Positions 41,232-50,611 of a stretch of DNA of 64,000 nucleotides are shown one piece after another. A program made the position numbers and the translations under genes. Under the pieces are notes generated by a model. The model ran no database searches, was not told where the DNA came from, and was given only the letters and a program-made list of their open reading frames with translations. This stretch comes from Croceitalea dokdonensis DOKDO 023. Its GTDB lineage: Bacteria > Bacteroidota > Bacteroidia > Flavobacteriales > Flavobacteriaceae. The stretch is from NCBI RefSeq assembly GCF_001306415.1, contig NZ_LDJX01000001.1, forward strand, positions 124,001 through 188,000. The letters run 5' to 3'. Positions within the stretch are counted from its first letter, which is position 1. Each line of letters begins with the position of its first letter.

Positions 41232-42254
41232 ATGGAAATAAATTTGATAAGCGACACGGTAACCAGGCCAACTCAGGGAATGTTGCAGGCTATGATGACC
41301 GCAAAAGTTGGGGACGATGTTTTTAAGAAGGACCCTACCGTTAACGAATTGGAGCATAAAGTGGCCACAATGTTTGGTATGGAGGCCGCTTTGTTCTTCC
41401 CCAGCGGAACCATGACCAACCAAACCGCGATAAAAATCCATACCCAACCCGGTGAGCAATTAATCTGCGATAAGTACGCGCATGTCTATAATTATGAGGG
41501 TGGTGGGGTAAGCTTTAATAGTGGCGTATCCTGTAAATTAGTGGACGGCCACCGTGGAATGATGACCGCCCAACAAGTAGAAGCTAGTATCAATCCGCCA
41601 GATTTTTATCATAGTCCGTTAACTACCTTGGTCTGCATTGAGAATACGACCAATAAAGGTGGAGGAGCTTGTTGGGATTTTGAGGAGCTAAAACGAATAA
41701 AAACCGTTTGTGCAGACCATGACCTAAAGTATCATTTGGATGGTGCCCGTCTTTGGAACGCATTGGTGGCCAAAGGAGAAGACCCTAAACAGTACGGTGA
41801 GCTTTTTGATTCCATAAGTGTCTGCTTAAGCAAGGGCCTAGGCTGTCCCGTAGGTTCTGTTTTGGTTGGTAGCGGTGATCTTATAAAACAGGCGGTTAGG
41901 GTTAGAAAAGTTCTAGGAGGTGGAATGCGCCAAGCAGGATTTCTTGCGGCAGCGGGTATTTATGCGCTGGATAACCATTTAGAAAGACTTGTGGAAGACC
42001 ACGAAAAAGCAAAGGACATTGCAGGGGTGCTCAAAGGATTGGACTTTATTAAAAAAATAGAACCACTTGATACCAACATCATAATTTTTGAGCTGGATGA
42101 AAGCCTAATATCCGAAAAAGAATTTTTAGCAAGACTATCGCAAAAAAATATTCACATTATTGGTATGGGACAGGGTAAACTGCGTATGGTAACCCATCTG
42201 GATTACACGGATGGGATGCACGAAAAGACCCTTGGGATTTTAAAATCTTTGTAA
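41232..42254 (+). CDS. low-specificity threonine aldolase (PLP-dependent)
   Basis: A 340-residue fold-type I PLP enzyme of the beta-eliminating lyase group. Lys201 in SVCLSKGLGCPVGS is the Schiff-base Lys; other segments are ISDTVTRPTQGM at the N-terminus, FFPSGTMTNQTAI, HLDGARLWNA with the PLP-binding Asp, and LGGGMRQAGFLAAAG. It would split threonine or allo-threonine to glycine and acetaldehyde. It begins 9 bases after the metalloprotease stop. Confidence 0.9.
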   Translation: MEINLISDTVTRPTQGMLQAMMTAKVGDDVFKKDPTVNELEHKVATMFGMEAALFFPSGTMTNQTAIKIHTQPGEQLICDKYAHVYNYEGGGVSFNSGVSCKLVDGHRGMMTAQQVEASINPPDFYHSPLTTLVCIENTTNKGGGACWDFEELKRIKTVCADHDLKYHLDGARLWNALVAKGEDPKQYGELFDSISVCLSKGLGCPVGSVLVGSGDLIKQAVRVRKVLGGGMRQAGFLAAAGIYALDNHLERLVEDHEKAKDIAGVLKGLDFIKKIEPLDTNIIIFELDESLISEKEFLARLSQKNIHIIGMGQGKLRMVTHLDYTDGMHEKTLGILKSL

Positions 42255-42420
42255 AGCTATCTATACTTCCCAATCTTTTATTTCATTCCTTTTTTTTCTT
42301 CTTCTCTGGTTATCATTTCTGGATAGCCTAACACTTTTTTTGTATAAATAGTGACCATTTCCAAAAAGGTGTTTCTTAATGATATCATAAAAGTTCAAAT
42401 CATTAACTAATACTTTAAGA

Positions 42421-43521
42421 ATGAAAAAACTACTATTTTTTGCTGCTGTTTTAGCTGCTGTTGCAGGTCAATCACAAGATTTACCGGAAAACCCAGAGCC
42501 TGGAAAATGCTATGTGAGATGCTCAACACCGGATGTTTACGTAAACGAAACCACTACCGTGGTACTTAAACCGGCCTATAAAGTGCTCAAAACCATACCT
42601 GCAACCTTTAAAACCGTAACCGAACGTGTTTTGGTGAAGGAAGAGGGCAAGAAATTGACCATAATTCCCGCAAAATGGGGTACTGAAACGGTAACTTATG
42701 TTTCCAAGGAACCTGCAAATTCCTTACGTATCATTCCGGCCAGTTTTAAACCATCTTCTGAAACCATTGAAGTAAAACCAGCTTACGCCCAGTGGGAATT
42801 GGGTTCGCCAGCGCCAGATTGTGCATCGGGGAATCCAGATGATTGTCGTTATTGGTGTTATAAAGGGTATCCTGCAGAATACACTACCGTAAGCACTGAG
42901 GTGTTGGCGGCAGATGCATCAACTTCCAAAAGCCCGGTGCCTTCTAAAGACGCCACCTACACCAAACGAGTGATGTTGGAGCCTGCGAAGGTTGTGGAAG
43001 AGGTTATTCCTGCAGAATATGCTACAATTACAAAGACTGTATTGGATAAAGACGCCTACACTGTAGAGGAAACAATTCCTGCTGTCACAAAAACGGTAAC
43101 AAAAGAGGTGTTAAAGGAAAAAGGTGGCCTTACCACTTGGAAAGAGGTAGAATGTGCATTGGTGGAATACCAAGCCTTGCCCATTAATTGGAACCTTGGC
43201 AGTGCTACATTAACAGCCGAGGCAAAAAGGATTATTGATACTAGGTTAATGCCAGTTTTACAACAAAACCCTGGAACTAAACTGGAAATTGCTTCCCATA
43301 CAGACGCTAGGGGAGGTGCATCTTCCAACCAAAGCCTATCTGAAAGAAGAGCACAGGCCGTTGCCAATTACTTGGTAAGTAAAGGTGTAAATTCTAGCCT
43401 TTTGGTGGCCAATGGATATGGAGAACGTAAATTGAAAAATAGATGTGCCGATGGTGTTTCTTGCACGGAAAGGGAGCACGCTGCCAATAGAAGAACCGAG
43501 TTCAGGTTAATCAATAATTAA
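42421..43521 (+). CDS. OmpA-family protein with repetitive N-terminal region
   Basis: A 366-residue exported protein. Signal peptide about 1-19 (AVLAAVAGQSQ). Residues about 25-235 hold a degenerate repeat with the core IPAxY/F-x-T-V/I-T-x-x-V-L-x-K (for example IPAEYATITKTVLDKDAY and IPAVTKTVTKEVLKEKG). The C-terminal 100 residues are an OmpA peptidoglycan-binding domain (LEIASHTDARGGASSNQSLS, SERRAQAVANYLVSKGV, ANRRTEF) with the conserved Asp and Arg for diaminopimelate contact. Cys pairs in the middle (CRYWCYKGYPAEY) suggest a disulfide. It probably links outer-membrane material to the wall. A strong terminator follows. Confidence 0.85.
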   Translation: MKKLLFFAAVLAAVAGQSQDLPENPEPGKCYVRCSTPDVYVNETTTVVLKPAYKVLKTIPATFKTVTERVLVKEEGKKLTIIPAKWGTETVTYVSKEPANSLRIIPASFKPSSETIEVKPAYAQWELGSPAPDCASGNPDDCRYWCYKGYPAEYTTVSTEVLAADASTSKSPVPSKDATYTKRVMLEPAKVVEEVIPAEYATITKTVLDKDAYTVEETIPAVTKTVTKEVLKEKGGLTTWKEVECALVEYQALPINWNLGSATLTAEAKRIIDTRLMPVLQQNPGTKLEIASHTDARGGASSNQSLSERRAQAVANYLVSKGVNSSLLVANGYGERKLKNRCADGVSCTEREHAANRRTEFRLINN

Positions 43522-43543
43522 TCTTAGCACTCGTTAAAATACG

Positions 43544-43570
43544 AAGGCTTCCAATATTGGAAGCCTTTTT
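43544..43570 (+). terminator. Rho-independent terminator after the OmpA-family gene
   Basis: A perfect 24-base palindrome AAGGCTTCCAAT/ATTGGAAGCCTT (43544-43567) runs into five T residues. Confidence 0.9.
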
Positions 43571-43610
43571 GTTTCTATCTCTTTATTCCGTATTAAAGAG
43601 CAATCAACCG

Positions 43611-44066
43611 TCATTTGTTTTTTTGGAGAAACTCCAAGTGATACCCAATTTCTCCGTTCATACTGTATCCGGAATAATCGTCAAGGACCACACCGTTTTT
43701 ACTGAGGGCCACCAGTAATGGAAAAACACCTTTTTTGTTGTACTTGGACACTAATTTTTTGTTGTGTTCCAATTGCCTGCTAGACAGTAAATCCTTGTTC
43801 CTAGGAATATCTACGTAAAGTAGGACGTATTCTTTGGAGATTTCCTCAAATTCTGCTGAATCGAACAAATCCTTTTTAAGCATTTTACAGGGCGGACACC
43901 AATCGCTTCCGGTAAAATAGACAAGCACATTTTTCTTTTCCTTTTTGGCAGATTTCAAGACGCTTTCATAATCCGTTTCCCAATCAACCGTTTCTGCTGG
44001 TTGCTGTGTGCTATTTTGTAATGGGATAATCCAGACGAACGTTAATAAAACAAGGAGGATTTTCAT
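43611..44066 (-). CDS. exported thioredoxin-family protein
   Basis: A 151-residue protein with a signal/anchor segment at residues 3-16 and a thioredoxin fold. The redox motif is SDWCPPCKMLKKDLF with Cys57 and Cys60, and the fold continues with YVLLYVDIPRNKDL and GVFPLLVALSKNGVV, where the cis-Pro lies. It probably reduces or isomerises disulfides in the periplasm. It is 222 bases from the ybaB gene on the same strand; that gap (44067-44288) holds no open frame, hairpin or box that I can support. Confidence 0.85.
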   Translation of the reverse strand: MKILLVLLTFVWIIPLQNSTQQPAETVDWETDYESVLKSAKKEKKNVLVYFTGSDWCPPCKMLKKDLFDSAEFEEISKEYVLLYVDIPRNKDLLSSRQLEHNKKLVSKYNKKGVFPLLVALSKNGVVLDDYSGYSMNGEIGYHLEFLQKNK

Positions 44067-44288
44067 ACTATGTTAGAATTTAAGGATAACCATTTGAGCA
44101 TTTCTAAACATTCTGTCAAATAGCGTGAATTCAACTCAAAAGAGCTGGTAAACTAGAATTGAGAATCAAATTTTTTCAGCTTTAAAAACCATTCTCGATA
44201 TTATTTTTTAGTTCCTTAAAATCAATTGAACTGACAAGGTGATTTTTGCTCAGGTCTAAATGCACAACGGGTTAAGGAAATTGTTCTT

Positions 44289-44615
44289 TTATTTAAATAA
44301 CGAATCCATTCCTGGAATATTGGGCATGCCTTCCTTGGCAACGGACGCAAGCTCTGTCTCATTTACACTGGTCGCTTTTAAAATAGCCTTATTCAGGGTC
44401 AAAATAAGATAGTCCTCCAATTGCTCTTTATCTTGTAACAAGTGGTCATTGATGTTAATGGATTTAATCTCACGGTTTGCCGTTAACTTTACTTCCAATA
44501 AACCATCAGGAGTTTTCTCCTCAACCATTACCGTGTCCAACCGTTTCTTGGTTGCTTCTACCTTTGCTTGGGTCTCTTTGAGCTTACCCATCATACCCAT
44601 GATGTCTCCGAACAT
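44289..44615 (-). CDS. YbaB/EbfC-family nucleoid-associated protein
   Basis: A 108-residue DNA-binding protein. The family pattern is clear: [20 protein letters not shown] helix, [20 protein letters not shown] strands, [20 protein letters not shown] and a C-terminal NIPGMDSLF. YbaB proteins form dimers that bind DNA with low specificity; recR or dnaX is a common neighbour elsewhere but not here. It is divergent from the oligopeptidase gene. Confidence 0.9.
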   Translation of the reverse strand: MFGDIMGMMGKLKETQAKVEATKKRLDTVMVEEKTPDGLLEVKLTANREIKSININDHLLQDKEQLEDYLILTLNKAILKATSVNETELASVAKEGMPNIPGMDSLFK

Positions 44616-44754
44616 AATATTGTTTTTAAACTACCCTGTAAAATTAGTAATTTGGGACAAAAGGGTGGCACCTTAAATCATTCCAGTCTAAAAAACACCT
44701 TTGGATAGCTATTTTTCATATACTGGTAACACCTTTACTTCTGTCTATCTGCCT

Positions 44755-44762
44755 TATTTTTG
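44755..44762 (+). promoter_or_regulatory. putative -7 box TATTTTTG, oligopeptidase gene
   Basis: TATTTTTG matches TAnnTTTG and ends 32 bases ahead of the ATG at 44795. No clear -33 TTG. Confidence 0.4.
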
Positions 44763-44794
44763 CCAACTCTTAAAAGAATATTTACACCAACTAT

Positions 44795-46849
44795 ATGCAA
44801 ACAAAAGCACCAAGGGCCAAAAAAATACCAAAAGAACTCACCATTCATGGTGATGTACGTGTAGATAATTATTACTGGTTGAATAATCGGGAGGATAAGG
44901 AAGTCATTGCGTATTTGGAAGCGGAAAATGCGTATTATGAGGAAAATACAGCACACACCAAAAAGCTCCAGTCACGGCTTTTTGATGAAATGAAATCAAG
45001 AATAAAGGAAGATGATACCTCCGTACCCTACAAACTTAATGGGTATTATTACCTCACCCGCTTTGAAATAGGGAAGGAATATCCCATTTATGCCAGAAAA
45101 CAGGATAGTTTGGAGGCTCCGGAAGAAATCTTGTTCAATTGTAACGAGCTGGCCAAAGGGCATGAATATTTTAAATTAAGCGGTGTTTCCATTAGCCCAG
45201 ACAATACGTTGGCCGCATTTGGGACGGATACGGTTTCCAGAAGGCAATACACCCTTAAGGTGAAAAATCTTAAAACTGGCCATATTTTTCCTGATACCAT
45301 AGAAAACACTACGGGTGGATCTGTTTGGGCTGCAGATAACAAGACACTTTTTTATACTAAAAAGGACCCTGAAACATTACGGTCCCATAAAATTTACAAA
45401 CATCGTTTGGGGACTCCCGTGGAGGAGGATGTTTTGGTCTATGAAGAAAAGGACGATACATTTAACACTTTTGTGTACAAATCCAAATCAAAAAAATATA
45501 TCATTATTGGTTCTTCCAGTACTTTGACTTCGGAATATCAAATACTTCCCGCAGATGAACCCAATGGTGAGTTTAAGGTGTTTTCACCTAGGCAACGGGG
45601 ATTGGAATATAGTATTTATCACTACCAAAATCAATTTTACATTTTAACGAATAAAGACAATGCAACCAATTTTAAACTCATGGTGGTTAATGAAGGGGAC
45701 ACGTCCCACCTAAATTGGGTGGATTTTATACCCCATCGTGAGGATGTGCTGCTGGAAGATATTGATATTTTTAAGGAGTATTACGTACTTTCTGAGCGCC
45801 AAAAAGGTCTTAACAAGATTAAAATTGTCCGATGGGACGGTTCTGATGGTTATTACTTGCCGTTTGATGGTGAAACCTATGTTGCGGGAGGTTCCACCAA
45901 TGTGGATTTTGACACGGAAACCTTTAGGTACTTTTACAATGCCATGGCTTCTCCCTATGCCATAATTGACTTTAACATGCGTACCAAGGAAAAGACCATC
46001 TTAAAGGAGCAGCAAGTCTTGGGTGGAAAGTTTAACAAAGAAAATTACCGGTCAGAACGTATTTGGGCCGATGCAAGGGATGGTGTGAAAATTCCTGTTT
46101 CCATTGTGTACCACAAAGATACCCCACTGGATGGCACAAGTCCACTTTTACAATATGCTTATGGTTCTTACGGAGCAACTATCGATCCTTATTTCTCCAC
46201 CGTTAGGCTTAGCTTGTTGGATAGGGGTTTTATTTTTGCGATAGCCCACGTTAGGGGCGGGGAATACCTTGGGCGACCTTGGTATGAAGCGGGTAAATTG
46301 CTAAAAAAGAAAAATACGTTTACAGATTTTGTTGATGTATCTATCCATTTAACGACTAAAAAGTTTACCTCAGCATCCCATTTATATGCCATGGGAGGCT
46401 CTGCTGGCGGGCTTTTAATGGGGGCTGTAATCAATATGGCCCCAGAACTGTATAATGGGGTTGTGGCACAGGTTCCTTTTGTGGATGTGGTGACGACCAT
46501 GTTGGATGATTCCATTCCCTTGACCACCGGGGAGTATGATGAATGGGGCAACCCGAATAAAAAGGAATATTACGTTTATATGAAGTCCTACTCGCCTTAT
46601 GACAACGTCACTGCCCAGGCGTACCCAAATATGTTGGTCACCACAGGCCTGCACGATTCACAAGTGCAGTATTGGGAGCCCGCTAAATGGGTGGCCAAGC
46701 TTAGGGAATATAAAACCGACAATAAAAAATTGTTTCTAGATACGAATATGGAAGCAGGCCACGGCGGGGCTTCAGGAAGATTTGAAGCCTTAAAGGAAAC
46801 CGCCAAGGAGTATGCTTTTATCCTTGATTTGGAGGGAATCACCCAATAA
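44795..46849 (+). CDS. ptrB: S9A-family oligopeptidase B
   Basis: A 684-residue prolyl-oligopeptidase-family serine peptidase: an N-terminal beta-propeller to about residue 400 and a C-terminal alpha/beta hydrolase domain. The triad is Ser536 (MGGSAGGLLMG), Asp621 (GLHDSQVQYWEP) and His656 (AGHGGASGRF). The start PRAKKIPKELTIHGDVRVDNYYWL is typical of oligopeptidase B, which cuts after basic residues in short peptides. There is no signal peptide, so it is cytoplasmic. It stands alone, with a 266-base gap behind it (46850-47115) that holds only the promoter and hairpin listed for the next gene. Confidence 0.9.
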   Translation: MQTKAPRAKKIPKELTIHGDVRVDNYYWLNNREDKEVIAYLEAENAYYEENTAHTKKLQSRLFDEMKSRIKEDDTSVPYKLNGYYYLTRFEIGKEYPIYARKQDSLEAPEEILFNCNELAKGHEYFKLSGVSISPDNTLAAFGTDTVSRRQYTLKVKNLKTGHIFPDTIENTTGGSVWAADNKTLFYTKKDPETLRSHKIYKHRLGTPVEEDVLVYEEKDDTFNTFVYKSKSKKYIIIGSSSTLTSEYQILPADEPNGEFKVFSPRQRGLEYSIYHYQNQFYILTNKDNATNFKLMVVNEGDTSHLNWVDFIPHREDVLLEDIDIFKEYYVLSERQKGLNKIKIVRWDGSDGYYLPFDGETYVAGGSTNVDFDTETFRYFYNAMASPYAIIDFNMRTKEKTILKEQQVLGGKFNKENYRSERIWADARDGVKIPVSIVYHKDTPLDGTSPLLQYAYGSYGATIDPYFSTVRLSLLDRGFIFAIAHVRGGEYLGRPWYEAGKLLKKKNTFTDFVDVSIHLTTKKFTSASHLYAMGGSAGGLLMGAVINMAPELYNGVVAQVPFVDVVTTMLDDSIPLTTGEYDEWGNPNKKEYYVYMKSYSPYDNVTAQAYPNMLVTTGLHDSQVQYWEPAKWVAKLREYKTDNKKLFLDTNMEAGHGGASGRFEALKETAKEYAFILDLEGITQ

Positions 46850-47062
46850 CGGTCAAATAATATTCGCTTAAGGAAACCATTGTAGTTTGGCTGGATTCAT
46901 AAATTTTCTACTGTTATGAGTAGTTGGGCAGTGTCTTTTATCCATTAAGTTGGGCAATACCGATGAGGAACAAACCCAAAACATTCCGCTTGTTAAAAAA
47001 CGAACTCCGGTATTGGCATTAGCGGCAATTAAAGGGCCTTAACAGAGTAAAATAAAAATTAG

Positions 47063-47070
47063 TAATTTTG
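47063..47070 (+). promoter_or_regulatory. putative -7 box TAATTTTG, cysteine-synthase-like gene
   Basis: TAATTTTG fits TAnnTTTG. Transcription would start near 47075, giving a leader of about 40 bases that contains the hairpin at 47082-47098. Confidence 0.4.
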
Positions 47071-47081
47071 TTCCAAAGAAC

Positions 47082-47098
47082 GGGGCTTCCCCTTTTTT
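47082..47098 (+). terminator. short terminator-like hairpin in the leader of the cysteine-synthase-like gene
   Basis: GGGG (47082-47085), CTT loop, CCCC (47089-47092), then six T residues, 17 bases ahead of the ATG. The stem has only four GC pairs, so its strength is doubtful; it may be an attenuator. Confidence 0.4.
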
Positions 47099-47115
47099 GA
47101 CGACCAGACAGTACT

Positions 47116-48156
47116 ATGGAAAACAAAATAAAAGCCTACAACAATATTTTGGAGCTTGTAGGAAATACCCCTCTGATAAAGCTAAGCCGCATAACTCAAT
47201 CGCTTTCAGGTAATTTTTATGCAAAAGTAGAGGCTTTTAACCCTGGACATTCTGCAAAGGATCGTATTGCCATTCATATTATTGAACAAGCGGAGAAGAA
47301 AGGCCTTTTAAATGAGGACTCCACAATCATAGAGACCACATCGGGGAATACCGGCTTTAGTTTAGCAATGGCAAGCATGGTTAAAGGGTATAAATGTATC
47401 TTGGCCGTAAGTTCCAAGTCATCCCCGGACAAAATTGATATGCTACGCTCCATGGGTGCGGAGGTTTATGTTTGTCCTGCCCATGTGAGTGCAGATGATC
47501 CGCGGTCCTATTATGAGGTCGCAAAGCGCCTGCATAGGGAAACCCCTGGCTCCATTTACATCAACCAATATTTTAACGAGCTTAATATAGAGGCTCATTA
47601 TAAAAGCACAGGGCCGGAAATTTGGGAGCAGACAGGCGGACAAATTACACATCTCGTCGCTTGCAGCGGTACCGGCGGAACTATTTCCGGGACGGCTAGG
47701 TTCTTAAAGGAGCAAAACCCTAAAATAAAGGTTTTGGCCGTGGATGCCTACGGATCGGTGTTGAAGAAGTACCATGAAACCGGTGAGTTCGACCATGAAG
47801 AAATCTATCCTTACCGCATTGAAGGCTTAGGCAAGAACCTCATCCCCAAGGCTACGGATTTTAACAGTATAGACCGTTACATAAAAGTAACCGATGCAGA
47901 AAGTGCCCATATGGCCAGGAAATTGGCACATACAGAAGGGTTGTTCTTAGGATACACCAGTGGAGCCGCTATGCAGGCCATTTTTCAGTACCACACGGAG
48001 GGGGAGTTTAACAATGACAGTAGGGTGGTGGTAATTTTCCCAGATCATGGATCAAGATATATGAGCAAGGTATACAGCGACGAATGGATGGAAAACCAGG
48101 GATTTTTTAAGGGTAAGAATACGGAATCGCCAAAGGAAATTCAATATATCAAGTAA
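47116..48156 (+). CDS. cysteine-synthase-family PLP enzyme (possible cysteate synthase)
   Basis: A 346-residue fold-type II PLP enzyme of the CysK/CysM group. The Schiff-base Lys is Lys48 in [11 protein letters not shown], followed by [14 protein letters not shown] (substrate loop), [14 protein letters not shown] (phosphate-binding glycine loop) and a C-terminal [17 protein letters not shown]. Canonical cysteine synthases have NPGGSVKDR, so the active-site loop deviates. The next gene on the same strand is an alpha-oxoamine synthase; in capnine-making Bacteroidota a cysteine-synthase relative forms cysteate for such an acyltransferase. I therefore suspect a cysteate synthase; an ordinary cysteine synthase remains possible. 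Confidence 0.8.
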   Translation: MENKIKAYNNILELVGNTPLIKLSRITQSLSGNFYAKVEAFNPGHSAKDRIAIHIIEQAEKKGLLNEDSTIIETTSGNTGFSLAMASMVKGYKCILAVSSKSSPDKIDMLRSMGAEVYVCPAHVSADDPRSYYEVAKRLHRETPGSIYINQYFNELNIEAHYKSTGPEIWEQTGGQITHLVACSGTGGTISGTARFLKEQNPKIKVLAVDAYGSVLKKYHETGEFDHEEIYPYRIEGLGKNLIPKATDFNSIDRYIKVTDAESAHMARKLAHTEGLFLGYTSGAAMQAIFQYHTEGEFNNDSRVVVIFPDHGSRYMSKVYSDEWMENQGFFKGKNTESPKEIQYIK

Positions 48157-48180
48157 CATCTCAATAAAACAGTTAAAAAG

Positions 48181-48207
48181 AACAGTCCTGGATCAGGGCT
48201 GTTTTTT
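48181..48207 (+). terminator. Rho-independent terminator after the cysteine-synthase-like gene
   Basis: AACAGTCCT (48181-48189) pairs with AGGGCTGTT (48195-48203), with one G-T pair and a five-base loop, then a run of T residues. Confidence 0.9.
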
Positions 48208-48245
48208 GTTTGGGAGTCTTACATGGAATGGTCAGCAAAAATGTA

Positions 48246-48253
48246 TATTTTTG
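48246..48253 (+). promoter_or_regulatory. putative -7 box TATTTTTG, alpha-oxoamine synthase gene
   Basis: TATTTTTG matches TAnnTTTG and ends 22 bases ahead of the ATG at 48276, which has an AAGGAG ribosome-binding sequence four bases upstream. Confidence 0.45.
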
Positions 48254-48275
48254 CATTCAAATAACGCTAAGGAGC

Positions 48276-49535
48276 ATGAGAGATTTATTCGATAGAATCA
48301 CTGAGAACAAGGGGCCTTTGGGTCGATGGGCATCCCAAGCAGAGGGGTATTTTGTATTTCCAAAGCTGGAAGGCCCAATTTCCAATAGGATGAAATTTCA
48401 GGGGAAAGAGGTCATTACCTGGAGCGTGAATGATTACTTGGGTTTGGCTAACCTACCAGAGGTAAAAAAGGTAGATGGTGATGCGGCGTATGAATTTGGA
48501 TCTGCATATCCAATGGGAGCCCGCATGATGAGTGGCCATACGGATTACCACGAACAGTTGGAGCAGGAGCTAGCAGAATTTGTCTCAAAAGAATCGGCAT
48601 ATCTTTTAAATTTTGGGTATCAGGGCATCATGTCCTGTGTAGACGCCCTTGTAGCTAAAGATGATATTATTGTTTATGATGTGGATTGCCACGCTTGTAT
48701 TATAGACGGGGTGCGTCTCCATATGGGCAAACGCTTTACCTTTAAACATAATGATGTTGAAAGTTTGGAAAAGAACTTGGAGCGCGCCACCAAAATGGCA
48801 GAAGAGACCGGTGGTGGTATACTGGTTATTTCAGAAGGCGTTTTTGGTATGCGTGGCCAGCAGGGAATTCTCAAGGAAATTGTTGCCCTCAAGAAAAAAT
48901 TCAAGTTTAGGCTTTTGGTAGATGATGCGCATGGATTTGGAACTCTGGGTAAGACAGGAGCCGGAGCGGGTGAGGAGCAAGGGGTGCAAGAAGACATTGA
49001 TGTATATTTTGCCACTTTTGCCAAATCTATGGCAGGCATTGGTGCGTTTTTGGCTGCGGATAAAGAAATTATAGATTTTCTTAAATACAATCTAAGGTCA
49101 CAAATGTTCGCCAAATCATTGCCGATGATTTATGTGAAGGGCGCCTTAAAACGTTTGGATATGTTGCGCTCCATGCCAGAACTTAAAGAGAAGTTGTGGG
49201 AGAACGTTGATGCCCTGCAAAATGGTCTCAAAAGTCGTGGGTTTGATATTGGAACAACAACAAGTTGTGTTACTCCGGTCTATTTAAACGGCAGTATTCC
49301 AGAGGCAATGGCGTTAGTGAAGGATTTAAGGGAGAACTACGGGATTTTCTGTTCTATAGTTGTGTACCCCGTAATACCTAAAGGTCTGATTCTTTTAAGA
49401 ATGATTCCTACAGCCACGCATACCTTAGAAGATGTTGCCATCACCCTAGATGCATTTTCTGCTATTAGGGAGCGGTTACAAAATGGAACTTATAAGAGGT
49501 TGTCTGCTGCCGTAGCCGCAGCTATGGGAGAGTAG
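48276..49535 (+). CDS. alpha-oxoamine synthase (serine palmitoyltransferase / cysteate acyltransferase-like)
   Basis: A 419-residue fold-type I PLP enzyme of the AONS/KBL/SPT family. Residues visible are Asp216 and His219 in LVDDAHGFGTLG, the Schiff-base Lys250 in FATFAKSMAGIGAF, and the N-terminal WSVNDYLGLANLPEV. Family members condense an acyl-CoA or acyl-ACP with an amino acid. Serine would give sphingolipid precursors; cysteate would give the sulfonolipid capnine. The cysteine-synthase-like gene just ahead favours the cysteate option, which is inference. The start is ATG 48276, supported by an AAGGAG four bases upstream; an upstream in-frame start at 48210 lies ahead of the promoter box. 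Confidence 0.85.
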   Translation: MRDLFDRITENKGPLGRWASQAEGYFVFPKLEGPISNRMKFQGKEVITWSVNDYLGLANLPEVKKVDGDAAYEFGSAYPMGARMMSGHTDYHEQLEQELAEFVSKESAYLLNFGYQGIMSCVDALVAKDDIIVYDVDCHACIIDGVRLHMGKRFTFKHNDVESLEKNLERATKMAEETGGGILVISEGVFGMRGQQGILKEIVALKKKFKFRLLVDDAHGFGTLGKTGAGAGEEQGVQEDIDVYFATFAKSMAGIGAFLAADKEIIDFLKYNLRSQMFAKSLPMIYVKGALKRLDMLRSMPELKEKLWENVDALQNGLKSRGFDIGTTTSCVTPVYLNGSIPEAMALVKDLRENYGIFCSIVVYPVIPKGLILLRMIPTATHTLEDVAITLDAFSAIRERLQNGTYKRLSAAVAAAMGE

Positions 49536-49561
49536 TAGTCTTTAATTCTACAAATGATAGT

Positions 49562-49600
49562 GAGGTCAATACAGACAAATGTATTGGCCTCTTTGTTTTT
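49562..49600 (+). terminator. Rho-independent terminator after the alpha-oxoamine synthase gene
   Basis: GAGGTCAATACA (49562-49573) pairs with TGTATTGGCCTC (49580-49591), 12 pairs with one G-T, then a T-rich tract. Confidence 0.88.
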
Positions 49601-49721
49601 AAGAGCTTATTTATAAGGGAAATGGATTAGTAGTTTTACTGTTAATCTTTTAATAAAACTCATCTATCTGTTTAAGCTTTAATTACTTTAGTTAGACATT
49701 ACTTTTAATTATTGTGTTGTT

Positions 49722-50567
49722 ATGAAGATTTTCCATTATACGTTCTGTTTTATCATGTGTTTTGCAGGAATGGTAACCACTGGCCAAGCCCAAGAATTTC
49801 AAGGGCAGGCCACCTATATGTCAAAATCCACTATGGAACTGGGCAGATGGGGGGCTCGTATGAGCGAGGCACAAAAAAAACAGGTCATGGCCAGAATGAA
49901 AAATCGGTTGGAAAAAACCTTTACGTTAAACTTTAACAAGGAAGCTTCATTCTTCTATGAGGAAGATAAGTTGGATGCGATGTCTGGGGCGACGGACTCA
50001 TGGGGCAAGAATTTTGCCCGGGGAGACCAGTATAAGAACGTAAAGGATAACCAATTGGTACAAAGCCAAGAATTTTATGGAAAGCAGTTTTTGGTTAAGG
50101 ACAAATTGCAGGAAATTGAGTGGAAAATGGGGAAAGAATCCAAGCAGATTGGTCAATATCTCTGTTTTAAGGCTACGGCCTCCGTACCTACTTTAGAGTT
50201 AACATGGTATGATTTTTCTTGGAGCAACTTAAGGCAATCACAGCCAAAAGATAGCATTGGGCCAGACGGCAACCCGGTTGTTGTAGCCCCTGAGGTACAA
50301 ATGACGGACATTGAGGCTTGGTATACGCCACAGATACCGGTATCCCATGGTCCCGGCGAATATTGGGGATTACCCGGTTTAATCCTAGAGGTTAGCGCTG
50401 GAAACACCACAATGCTCTGCACCAAGATTACGATGAATCCAAAAGGTAAACTAAAATTGGAAGCACCGGATAAAGGCAAGGAAATCACTAAAATGGCATA
50501 TCAAGAAACCATCACCGGCAAAATGAAGGAAATGCGCGATATGAGGGGAAGAAGAAGAAGTCGTTAA
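49722..50567 (+). CDS. GLPGLI-family exported protein
   Basis: A 281-residue exported protein. Signal peptide about 1-22 (ending in TGQAQ). The family signature GLPGLILEVS is near residue 215, preceded by the conserved AWYTPQIPVSHGPGEYW. Residues 235-281 form a basic tail ending in RGRRRSR. GLPGLI proteins are found in Bacteroidota and are usually paired with a TonB-dependent receptor, as here (44 bases ahead of the next gene). Function is not known to me; a role as a periplasmic or surface partner of the receptor is inferred. Confidence 0.88.
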   Translation: MKIFHYTFCFIMCFAGMVTTGQAQEFQGQATYMSKSTMELGRWGARMSEAQKKQVMARMKNRLEKTFTLNFNKEASFFYEEDKLDAMSGATDSWGKNFARGDQYKNVKDNQLVQSQEFYGKQFLVKDKLQEIEWKMGKESKQIGQYLCFKATASVPTLELTWYDFSWSNLRQSQPKDSIGPDGNPVVVAPEVQMTDIEAWYTPQIPVSHGPGEYWGLPGLILEVSAGNTTMLCTKITMNPKGKLKLEAPDKGKEITKMAYQETITGKMKEMRDMRGRRRSR

Positions 50568-50611
50568 CCAAGAGCCATCCCTAGCTAAAACAGCCTTCAT
50601 TAAATAACTCC

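Noticed and set aside
44067-44288. Possible hidden gene or RNA between thioredoxin and ybaB genes
   Set aside because: No frame, promoter box or terminator could be supported in this 222-base gap.
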